A stretch of 5,165 bases of DNA from CALARM01 sp036746235 (lineage in GTDB: Bacteria > Vulcanimicrobiota > SpSt-956 > JAKJGF01): NCBI GenBank assembly GCA_036746235.1, contig DAIOEN010000353.1, forward strand, positions 1 to 5,165, in the 5' to 3' direction. The notes under the pieces were generated by a model that saw only the letters and a program-made list of their open reading frames with translations, ran no database searches and was not told where the DNA came from. The stretch's first letter is position 1. Every line of letters begins with the position of its first letter. Of this stretch, positions 1-5,165 are shown piece by piece. A program made the translations under genes and the position numbers.

Positions 1-549
1 GGCCACAGGCTTTTCGATGAAATTTATGTCCATAAAGAGGAAGCACAGTGGCTCAGAGAAGGTGTTCCTCTGCCCCTTGAGAAAATCAGAGAATATGTAT
101 CAGGGCCTGTTACAAAACCATTGCCGGAAGATTTTTGCATAGAAAATTATTTCCCTTATAAAGGAGAACCGGCACTGGTATTACATGATAATGATATTTT
201 GACTGCCGGCTCCCGTGAAATAAAAATAATACATACTCCCGGCCATTCTCCGGGCCATATTTGTATTTACGAAGAAGAAAGAGGGTTTCTGTTTACGGGA
301 GATCTCATATATAAAGGCACGCTGTTTGCTTTTTATCCTTCCACAGATCCTGAAGCATACTGGGAGTCGGTAGAAAAAATCTGTGCCATCCGAAAGATTG
401 ATAAGATTCTTCCGGGACACAATGATTTAAATATAGACAGACATTACCCTGAAGGAGTCAGGAAAGCTTTTATGGAATTAAAAGGAAGAGGTTTACTGAA
501 ACACGGCACAGGACTCCATGATTTCGGGAGTGTTAAAATCAGGTTTTAA
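1..549 (+). CDS. MBL-fold metallo-hydrolase, 5'-truncated by window edge
   Basis: The reading frame is open from base 1 to the TAA at 547-549 (182 codons), so this is the C-terminal part of a longer protein. It shows the later metal-binding motifs of the metallo-beta-lactamase fold: HTPGHSPGH at 232-258 (metal His at 244-246), TGD with the bridging Asp at 301-303, and LPGH with the final His at 418-420. The first residues, GHRLFDEIYVHKEE, look like the strand that follows HxHxDHxGG, so that first motif should lie just outside the window. The end (LKHGTG...VKIRF) resembles the tail of glyoxalase II-like COG0491 proteins. Members hydrolyse thioesters, lactones, phosphoesters or beta-lactams, usually with two zinc ions; the substrate here cannot be told. 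It is probably cytoplasmic, but the N-terminus is not visible. The next gene starts 16 bases downstream. An ATG at 518, inside the end of this gene, is not a convincing start for that neighbour. Confidence 0.9.
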   Translation, partial: GHRLFDEIYVHKEEAQWLREGVPLPLEKIREYVSGPVTKPLPEDFCIENYFPYKGEPALVLHDNDILTAGSREIKIIHTPGHSPGHICIYEEERGFLFTGDLIYKGTLFAFYPSTDPEAYWESVEKICAIRKIDKILPGHNDLNIDRHYPEGVRKAFMELKGRGLLKHGTGLHDFGSVKIRF

Positions 550-552
550 AAC

Positions 553-558
553 AGGAGG
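553..558 (+). promoter_or_regulatory. Shine-Dalgarno site for the repeat protein (start 566)
   Basis: AGGAGG lies 7 bases before the ATG at 566. It decides the start in favour of 566, where the protein begins with a signal peptide, over the in-frame ATG at 518, which lies inside the upstream gene and would add 16 residues before the signal peptide. Confidence 0.85.
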
Positions 559-565
559 ATTATCT

Positions 566-1660
566 ATGAAAATATTAACGTCTATCACACTCTTATATGT
601 CTTTTTATTTACACTGTCAGGCACAACTTACGGAGCAGGTCTTGAAGACGTCCATTTTATTTACCCTGACGGCTGGATTGTAGGATGGAACGGAATAATT
701 ATCCACAGCAACGACGGAGGGCAAAGCTGGAAACCACAGAAAAGCGGAACCCTTCTGTATCTCAGAGGAGTTCATTTTACAGATAATAAAAACGGATGGA
801 TTGCAGGTTACAAAGGAATTATATTACACACATCTGACGGAGGCAACAACTGGGAAATTCAGAAGAGCGGCACATTGAATGATCTCTATGAAATTTATTT
901 TCTGGATGTCAAAACAGGCTGGGCTGCAGGACAGAAAGGAACGATTGTACACACATCTGACGGAGGAAATACCTGGGAAGTTCAAAAAAGCGGCACATCT
1001 TCTGACATCAGAGGAATCTATTTTACGGACACCAATACAGGCTGGGCCGCAGGTGATAAAGGAACCATATTGCACACTTCCAGCGGAGGTTCTGACTGGA
1101 CACTTCAAAAAAGTTCGTCATCGGAATATTTGAGAACAATCTATTTTCAAGACAGCCGGAACGGATGGGTCGGAGGTTTTAAAGGGGTAATTTTACATAC
1201 CTCTGACGGAGGAAATACGTGGAAAGAACAAAAAAGCGATACAGTTACAGCTATAAGAGGGATTTATTTTGCAGATGGCAGATACGGCTGGGCTGTAGGA
1301 GACGAAGGAACCATATTACATACCTCTGACAGCGGTTATATATGGGGAAATCAGTACAGCAGCACTAACTGGATACTTAAAAGGATTTATTTTGCAGATA
1401 CCGCCAGAGGATGGGCAGTAGGAGGGAACGGCATAATTCTGCACAGTTCTGACGGAGGCAATACATGGGATGACATGACACATGGCACGGCAGAATATCT
1501 GAGAGGAATCTATTTTTTAGACTATAATAACGGCTGGGCTGCAGGAGCAGGGGGAGAAATCTTTCATACCACCGACGGAGGTATTAACTGGAAAGAACAG
1601 AAAAGTCCCGTGCAGGCAGGTCTGAGAGGGGTACATTTTATAGATAAAAATAACGGATGA
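566..1660 (+). CDS. N-terminal part of the repeat protein as conventionally translated
   Basis: If TGA at 1658-1660 acts as a stop, the product is 364 residues: a 24-residue signal peptide, eight full repeats (residues 26-352) and the first 12 residues of a ninth. Eight blades could in principle close a propeller, so a shortened secreted protein could still fold. The broken ninth repeat ends at DKNNG, without the Trp and the Asp-box hairpin that complete a blade. This entry is the 5' portion of the gene described at 566-2230, not a separate gene. Confidence 0.6.
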   Translation: MKILTSITLLYVFLFTLSGTTYGAGLEDVHFIYPDGWIVGWNGIIIHSNDGGQSWKPQKSGTLLYLRGVHFTDNKNGWIAGYKGIILHTSDGGNNWEIQKSGTLNDLYEIYFLDVKTGWAAGQKGTIVHTSDGGNTWEVQKSGTSSDIRGIYFTDTNTGWAAGDKGTILHTSSGGSDWTLQKSSSSEYLRTIYFQDSRNGWVGGFKGVILHTSDGGNTWKEQKSDTVTAIRGIYFADGRYGWAVGDEGTILHTSDSGYIWGNQYSSTNWILKRIYFADTARGWAVGGNGIILHSSDGGNTWDDMTHGTAEYLRGIYFLDYNNGWAAGAGGEIFHTTDGGINWKEQKSPVQAGLRGVHFIDKNNG

Positions 1661-2227
1661 GCTGTAGGAGAAACTGTTCTCTGTACCGGTGACGGAGGAA
1701 ATACCTGGAAAGAATTAAATAATAAAATATCAGGATATCTGAAAGGCGTATATTTTGTAGATAAAAATAACGGGTGGGCCAGCGGAAAAAACGGTTTAAT
1801 TTTACGTACAGGCGACGGCGGACGTCACTGGGAAATACAGAAAAGTGATACAATGATGTGTCTCACAGGCATTTATTTCCTGGATCTTAAAACAGGATGG
1901 GCAGTAGGTAACAGCGGAATAATCCTGCATACGACAGACGGAGGATTTACCTGGGAAAAACAGAAGAACCCTACAATGATGTCTCTTCATGGAGTCCATT
2001 TCCTGAATCCAAAAACAGGATGGGCTGTGGGAGAATTCTGTACAATGCTGCATACTACCGACGGAGGCATTACATGGAACAGTGAGAAATTCGATTATCC
2101 CAGAGATTTTATAGATGATCTGACTGAAGTCCATTTTCTGAATGAAAAAGAAGGCTGGATTATAGGTAACTGCCAGAGTATTTTATTTACAAAAGACGGA
2201 GGAAAGACATGGGAACTTCACACATAT
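641..2227 (+). repeat. Thirteen tandem protein-coding repeats, period about 123 bp
   Basis: By hand alignment the repeats start at 641, 761, 884, 1007, 1130, 1253, 1376, 1499, 1622, 1739, 1862, 1985 and 2120. Repeats 2-8, 10 and 11 are exactly 41 codons. Repeat 1 has 40, repeat 9 has 39, repeat 12 has 45 (extra residues in the FDYPRDFIDD linker) and repeat 13 is a 36-codon end cap. Each carries GW plus a small residue near position 12, LHTSDGG near 22 and W near 31. At DNA level, gacggagg recurs in most units. Repeats 9 and 10 share an identical 16-base block at 1641-1656 and 1758-1773. The array is a coding repeat; its units are not separated by spacers. Confidence 0.9.
1658..1660 (+). other. 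In-frame TGA at a conserved Trp position
   Basis: The context is AAC GGA TGA GCT GTA GGA, that is NNG-stop-AVG, whereas all 12 other repeats read GW followed by a small residue, with TGG. One G-to-A change explains it. By hand count the window has about 42 TGG codons in its genes and this is the only in-frame TGA, so a genome-wide TGA=Trp code is unlikely. No gene in the window ends in TGA (four TAA, one TAG), so the window does not itself show TGA being used as a stop. Confidence 0.9.
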
Positions 2228-2230
2228 TAA
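1853..2230 (+). CDS. Possible separately started C-terminal piece of the repeat protein
   Basis: This is the first in-frame ATG pair after the internal TGA. It opens a 125-codon frame containing the last three residues of repeat 10 and repeats 11-13. There is no good Shine-Dalgarno sequence before it (the preceding bases read aaaagtgataca) and no signal peptide, so independent translation to an exported product is unlikely. It is best read as the 3' end of the interrupted gene at 566-2230. Confidence 0.25.
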   Translation: MMCLTGIYFLDLKTGWAVGNSGIILHTTDGGFTWEKQKNPTMMSLHGVHFLNPKTGWAVGEFCTMLHTTDGGITWNSEKFDYPRDFIDDLTEVHFLNEKEGWIIGNCQSILFTKDGGKTWELHTY

Positions 2231-2243
2231 GGAAGTGTAACAT

Positions 2244-3368
2244 ATGAAGATTAACGAATTTAAACTGGAAAGATTTTTTGCAAAATATGAATTTACTGCT
2301 CCCTATCTCTTATGTTCTTCAGACTGCGAGTCATGGACTATAGAAGAATTACTGTCAATGGAAGAAGGCTCTGAAGAAGCATTTAAAAAGCTTCGCCTGG
2401 ACTATACGGAATCCTCCGGCAGTCCTGTATTAAGAGAAGAAATTTCCCGGCTCTATAAACAAATAAAACCTCAGGACATAATTGTCTTTGCAGGCGCACA
2501 GGAAGGTATATTTATTTTCATGAATGTCCTTATGGAAAAAGGAGACCATATAATAGTTCAGTGGCCATGTTATCAATCTCTTTTTGAAATAGCCCATTCA
2601 ATCGGATGTAAAGTGACGGAATGGAAGATGGACGGAAGGAATAACTGGGAACTTGATATTTCTTTTTTAAAGAAACATATCAGAAAAAATACAAAAGCCA
2701 TTGTAATAAATTCTCCTCATAATCCTACAGGCTATGTCATTCCTGAGAAAAAACTCGGGGAAATTATAGAAATTGCATCGGAACATGACATATATATTTT
2801 CTCCGATGAAGTTTACAGATTTCTGGAATATGATGAAAAAGACAGATTTTTGTCGCTATGTGATTCATACGATAAAGGAGTTTCTCTCGGTGTCATGTCC
2901 AAAAGCTTCGGCCTTGCAGGCCTGAGGACGGGATGGATTGCAGTAAGGGATATACTTTTACGAAAAAAAATGGCGTGTTTTAAAGATTTCACTTCCATAT
3001 GTAACAGTGCCCCCGGAGAATTTCTGTCAATCGCAGGATTAAAACATAAAGATATTCTGATAAAAAGAAATCTTCAAATCATAAAATATAATCTCCTGCT
3101 ACTGGACAGTTTTTTCGACAGATACAATGATCTTTTCGGATGGATAAGACCCGGAGCAGGAGCCATTGCATTTCCTGAAATAAAATTTGATAGAAATATA
3201 GACGATTTTACTATGGATCTTCTGAAGAAAAAAGGGGTTTTACTTCTTCCGGGAACAAAATATGATTTTGGAGACAAACACTTCAGAATAGGTTTTGGCA
3301 GGAAAAATATGCCTCACGCACTTGAGTATATGGAAGAATATATTTCAGAGCATTTGAAAGGAGCATAA
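2244..3368 (+). CDS. Class I/II PLP-dependent aminotransferase (fold type I)
   Basis: This is a complete 374-residue protein of typical length. Conserved sites follow the aspartate-aminotransferase order: NSPHNPTG at residues 156-163 (Asn160 at the cofactor O3'), SDEVYR at 187-192 (Asp188 pairs with the pyridine nitrogen, Tyr191 follows), SKSFGLAGLR at 219-228 (Lys220 is the Schiff-base lysine, Arg228 contacts the phosphate), and FRIGFGR at 347-353 (Arg348 is the likely substrate-carboxylate Arg). It should be an active cytosolic transaminase or a related PLP enzyme. The N-terminus (RFFAKYEFTAPYLLCSSDCES) recalls, from memory, the branch that includes capreomycidine synthase-like enzymes, but the substrate is not readable from sequence. 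The start is supported by AAGGAAG at 2229-2235, 8 bases before the ATG and overlapping the upstream stop codon, which suggests translational coupling to the repeat-protein gene. The next gene begins 2 bases after its stop. Confidence 0.93.
   Translation: MKINEFKLERFFAKYEFTAPYLLCSSDCESWTIEELLSMEEGSEEAFKKLRLDYTESSGSPVLREEISRLYKQIKPQDIIVFAGAQEGIFIFMNVLMEKGDHIIVQWPCYQSLFEIAHSIGCKVTEWKMDGRNNWELDISFLKKHIRKNTKAIVINSPHNPTGYVIPEKKLGEIIEIASEHDIYIFSDEVYRFLEYDEKDRFLSLCDSYDKGVSLGVMSKSFGLAGLRTGWIAVRDILLRKKMACFKDFTSICNSAPGEFLSIAGLKHKDILIKRNLQIIKYNLLLLDSFFDRYNDLFGWIRPGAGAIAFPEIKFDRNIDDFTMDLLKKKGVLLLPGTKYDFGDKHFRIGFGRKNMPHALEYMEEYISEHLKGA
3357..3363 (+). promoter_or_regulatory. Shine-Dalgarno site for the upstream start (3371) of the reductase gene
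   Basis: AAAGGAG lies 7 bases before ATG 3371, within the last codons of the aminotransferase gene. It is a good site and supports translation of the signal-peptide-like leader at 3371-3475. Confidence 0.7.
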
Positions 3369-3370
3369 AC

Positions 3371-4300
3371 ATGTCGAAAACATTCACTTTTATCTTATTA
3401 TGTGCCTTATTTTCTATGTTTTTTAATCTATTATTACCGGCACAGGCAGAAGAAATTTCTGAGAAGGGAGATTCTATGAAAAAAATATTGATTTTCGGCA
3501 TAACAGGCACAGCCGGTACTGCTCTGGCAGAAGAATTAAGTAAAGACAGGCATTTTGAAATATACGGCACTTATTTCAAAGACACACCTTCTATTTCATA
3601 TGCAAAATGCTATCAAATGGATATGGCAGATTTAGAAAGGGTTAATTTCATATTAGAAGACGTAAAACCCGATCTGGTAGTCTCGGCTCTGAGAGGAGAT
3701 TTTGACAGGCAGCTGATTTTTCATAAACATGTAGCGGAATATCTCAAAAACACAGGAGGAATATTTTATTTTTGCTCAACTGCGAATGTTTTCGATAAAG
3801 ATTCTACAAAACCTCATTATGAAAATGATGTCTGTGAATCAACAACAGACTACGGTCAGTTCAAGATAGAATGCGAAAAAAATCTCAGAGAAATACTGGG
3901 AGACAGGGCAGTTATATTGAGATTTTCCCAGATCTGGGGAAAAACATCTCCCAGGATGATTTCCCTGACGGAAAAACTTCAGAAAAATGAAGAAATCGAG
4001 ATTTATGCAAATGCCTTCGTAAACAGAATTACGGACAGAATGGTTGCCGAAAAAATGGTTTATATTATACAAAAAGACATCAGAGGAATCTTTCATATAG
4101 GGACAGCAGATACGGTAAGTGAAAAAGATTTCATCAAAGAACTCATAGAGAAACTCGGCTACAAAGATATAAAACTGAAAGAGACCCAACTTCCGGGGGA
4201 TAAATACTATCTGACGGTTCTGACAGACAGAGACTGGCCTGAAGATTTAATCTTTACAAGTGCCGATGTTATAAAAGAATTATCGGAACAGGTACAATAG
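3371..4300 (+). CDS. RmlD-like extended SDR (NAD(P)-dependent sugar-nucleotide reductase/epimerase type) with N-terminal leader
   Basis: The long form has 309 residues. Residues 36-309 are a Rossmann-fold reductase of the dTDP-4-dehydrorhamnose reductase kind: MKKILIFG then GITGTAG with glycines 43, 46 and 49 for the dinucleotide, CSTANVFD at 135-142 (active-site Ser/Thr strand), YGQFK at 161-165 (catalytic Tyr161, Lys165), LRFSQIWG at 183-190, and GIFHIGTADTVS near 239-250. The family reduces or epimerises nucleotide-linked sugars in the cytosol; the exact substrate is unknown. Residues 1-35 look like a Sec signal peptide (MSKTF, long hydrophobic core, PAQA/EE cleavage site) with no twin-arginine motif, which is odd for a cofactor-dependent enzyme. 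A second in-frame ATG at 3476 has its own ribosome binding site and gives a normal 274-residue enzyme. I infer that 3476 is the functional enzyme start and that the leader is either a relic or an alternative exported form. Confidence 0.85.
   Translation: MSKTFTFILLCALFSMFFNLLLPAQAEEISEKGDSMKKILIFGITGTAGTALAEELSKDRHFEIYGTYFKDTPSISYAKCYQMDMADLERVNFILEDVKPDLVVSALRGDFDRQLIFHKHVAEYLKNTGGIFYFCSTANVFDKDSTKPHYENDVCESTTDYGQFKIECEKNLREILGDRAVILRFSQIWGKTSPRMISLTEKLQKNEEIEIYANAFVNRITDRMVAEKMVYIIQKDIRGIFHIGTADTVSEKDFIKELIEKLGYKDIKLKETQLPGDKYYLTVLTDRDWPEDLIFTSADVIKELSEQVQ
3464..3470 (+). promoter_or_regulatory. Internal Shine-Dalgarno site for the start at 3476
   Basis: AAGGGAG lies 5 bases before the in-frame ATG at 3476, which opens MKKILIFG, a textbook Rossmann-fold beginning. 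It supports a cytosolic short form (3476-4300) of the reductase and makes the start at 3371 ambiguous. Confidence 0.7.
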
Positions 4301-4311
4301 TCTGAAAATCT

Positions 4312-4317
4312 GGAGGG
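4312..4317 (+). promoter_or_regulatory. Shine-Dalgarno site for the class D beta-lactamase
   Basis: GGAGGG lies 3 bases before ATG 4321 and 12 bases before the in-frame ATG 4330. The first spacing is short and the second long, so the start could be either. The signal peptide is intact in both cases (MKRMNK or MNK). Confidence 0.6.
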
Positions 4318-4320
4318 AAG

Positions 4321-5118
4321 ATGAAAAGAATGAATAAAATATTTTTGATACTGCTCATAACAGGTTTAACCATATGTTTCCATACATTTAAAGCTCAGGC
4401 TGTGGAACTGATTGAGTTTAAAGATTTTTTCAAAGACTACAGCGGAACCTTTGTTCTTTATTCTATATCTGAAGATGTATATGTTATTTATAATAAAGAC
4501 AGAGCAGAGAAGAGACTTTCACCATGCTCGACTTTTAAAATATTCAATTCCCTTGTTGGACTTGAGGCAGGTGTCATAAAAGATGAAAAATTTGTTATAA
4601 AATGGGATAAAAAAACATATGACATTGAAAGCTGGAACAGGGATCACACACTGAAAAGCGCCATAGCAAATTCAGTTGTCTGGTATTACCAGGAATTGGC
4701 AAGGAGAGTCGGAGAAGAAAAGATGAAGGCCTTTATAGATAAAGTAAACTATGGTAATAAAGATATGTCAGGCGGTATAGATAAATTCTGGCTGAGAAAT
4801 TCTCTGAAGATCTCTGCAATGGAAGAGGTGGGGTTTCTAAAAAAGCTGATATTATATGATCTTCCTTTTTCAAAAAGGAATATAGATATAGTGAAAAATA
4901 TTATAATTCTCGATAAAAAAGATACATATATTTTGAGAGGAAAAACCGGTTCTGGAATGGAAAATGGAAAAGGTGTGCTGGGGTGGTTTGTAGGATATGT
5001 TGAAAGAGGGAATAAAACATATATTTTTGCAACAAATATCGAAGCGTCAGATAATGCATCGGGAATAAAAGCAAAGAAGATAACCCTGGAGATTCTGAAG
5101 AAATTAAAAATTATTTAA
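4321..5118 (+). CDS. bla: Class D (OXA-type) serine beta-lactamase
   Basis: This is a complete 265-residue protein of normal class D length. Residues 1-27 form a Sec signal peptide with a probable KAQA/VE cleavage site and no convincing lipobox, so the enzyme should act in the periplasm or outside the cell, hydrolysing beta-lactams through an acyl-serine. Motifs in order: STFK at 70-73 (nucleophile Ser70; Lys73 is the carbamylated general base), SVV at 118-120 followed by WYYQELARRVG, YGN at 144-146, Trp157 (the Trp that shelters the carbamate), KTG at 208-210, and GWFVG at 221-225. The sequence strongly recalls the fusobacterial FUS-1/OXA-85 and clostridial class D enzymes (recognised from memory, not searched). 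Two details are less usual: Phe75 follows STFKI where many relatives have Pro, and a Lys (about 250) appears where OXA-10 has its carboxylate-binding Arg, although that alignment is tentative. The gene starts 20 bases after the reductase and no promoter is visible before it, so it probably shares the operon transcript. Confidence 0.95.
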   Translation: MKRMNKIFLILLITGLTICFHTFKAQAVELIEFKDFFKDYSGTFVLYSISEDVYVIYNKDRAEKRLSPCSTFKIFNSLVGLEAGVIKDEKFVIKWDKKTYDIESWNRDHTLKSAIANSVVWYYQELARRVGEEKMKAFIDKVNYGNKDMSGGIDKFWLRNSLKISAMEEVGFLKKLILYDLPFSKRNIDIVKNIIILDKKDTYILRGKTGSGMENGKGVLGWFVGYVERGNKTYIFATNIEASDNASGIKAKKITLEILKKLKII

Positions 5119-5141
5119 AGGGTTTATAATTTTTATCCCTT
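5118..5141. terminator. Weak candidate hairpin after the beta-lactamase gene
   Basis: AAGGG at 5118-5122 can pair with CCCTT at 5137-5141 around a 14-base AT-rich loop. No T-run follows on the + strand; the T-rich side (complement of the A-rich bases before 5117) lies on the - strand. It could be a weak or bidirectional terminator between convergent genes. The 47 bases after the stop hold nothing else I can support. Confidence 0.25.
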
Positions 5142-5165
5142 CAATCTCTCTGCCGGACTGCATAT

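Larger units (their letters stand above)
566..2230 (+). pseudogene. Exported YCF48/BNR-like tandem-repeat protein interrupted by one in-frame TGA
   Basis: The frame runs 555 codons from ATG 566 to TAA 2228-2230 and is broken only by TGA at 1658-1660 (codon 365). Residues 1-24 form a Sec signal peptide (MKILTS, hydrophobic core, cleavage probably near TYGA). The rest is 13 repeats of about 41 residues with the consensus LRGIYFxDxxxGWAAGxxGTILHTSDGGxTWxxQKSGT. This is the YCF48/sialidase-like (BNR, Asp-box SxDGGxTW) pattern of beta-propeller blades, so the product should be an extracytoplasmic beta-propeller; its partner or ligand is unknown. YCF48 itself is a photosystem II assembly factor, but similar proteins occur in many non-photosynthetic bacteria, and nothing here suggests photosynthesis. 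The TGA replaces the invariant Trp of repeat 9, and the 189 sense codons after it are undamaged. It may be a recent nonsense mutation, a sequencing error, or a codon read through as Trp. Translation as written stops after 364 residues, inside repeat 9. Confidence 0.8.

Noticed and set aside
518..565. Upstream in-frame ATG at 518 as start of the repeat protein
   Set aside because: It lies inside the MBL-fold gene, lacks a ribosome binding site and would place 16 residues before the signal peptide. ATG 566 has AGGAGG at ideal distance.
824..1108. Reverse-strand and alternate-frame ORFs across the repeats (also 1638-1853 and 1802-2134 on the - strand, 879-1133 on the +)
   Set aside because: They mirror the repeat periodicity of the real gene, have no ribosome binding sites and resemble no protein.
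1658..1660. Selenocysteine at the TGA
   Set aside because: The aligned residue in every other repeat is Trp in a structural motif, not a redox Cys, and I see no clear stem-loop immediately downstream.
641..2227. CRISPR-like or non-coding tandem array, suggested by the regular 123-bp period
   Set aside because: The units diverge at synonymous sites and keep a protein pattern (GW, SDGG, TW), and there are no constant repeats with unique spacers.
1..5118. Alternative genetic code (TGA=Trp or Gly), suggested by the in-frame TGA and by no gene ending in TGA
   Set aside because: About 42 Trp positions use TGG and only one uses TGA across all genes. Lineages that recode TGA normally use it often. 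Five stop codons are too few to infer TGA avoidance.
5125..5130. TATAAT as a -10 promoter element after the beta-lactamase
   Set aside because: There is no -35-like sequence about 17 bases upstream, and it falls in the AT-rich loop of the weak hairpin.
5133..5165. Possible C-terminus of a convergent - strand gene (reads SPAERLKG then TAA)
   Set aside because: Only 10 codons are visible and the other - strand frames are equally open over this length, so it cannot be supported without flanking sequence.

Overview
The window is AT-rich bacterial DNA. It is read entirely on the + strand as five tightly packed genes with 2 to 20 bases between them and no gene-free stretch over 50 bases. Strong purine-rich ribosome binding sites, heavy use of AGA (Arg) and ATA (Ile), and a class D beta-lactamase of the type I associate with fusobacteria and clostridia suggest a low-GC anaerobe (Fusobacteriota or Clostridia). 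The sequence alone does not settle the phylum. No promoter is visible inside the window, so the transcription unit probably starts upstream.

Layout: (1) bases 1-549, the 3' part of a metallo-beta-lactamase-fold hydrolase, cut by the window edge just after its HxHxDH motif should lie. (2) 566-2230, an exported protein built almost entirely of 13 tandem repeats of about 41 residues (YCF48/BNR-like beta-propeller type). It is interrupted in repeat 9 by one in-frame TGA exactly where every other repeat has Trp (TGG); the frame is otherwise perfect to the TAA at 2228-2230. (3) 2244-3368, a complete fold-type I PLP aminotransferase. (4) 3371-4300, an RmlD-like NAD(P)-dependent reductase of the extended SDR type. 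It carries an in-frame signal-peptide-like leader and has a second start with its own ribosome binding site at 3476. (5) 4321-5118, a complete secreted class D (OXA-type) serine beta-lactamase with all catalytic motifs. The last 47 bases hold a weak hairpin and perhaps the end of a convergent gene.

How they work together: the spacing argues for co-transcription. The aminotransferase and reductase look like small-molecule or sugar-nucleotide chemistry, the repeat protein and beta-lactamase are exported, and the MBL-fold protein is a generic hydrolase. A shared pathway (for example a nitrogen-containing metabolite or an envelope modification) is only an inference. The observations most worth following up are the TGA-for-Trp codon in an otherwise intact repeat gene and the signal-peptide leader fused in frame to a Rossmann-fold enzyme.
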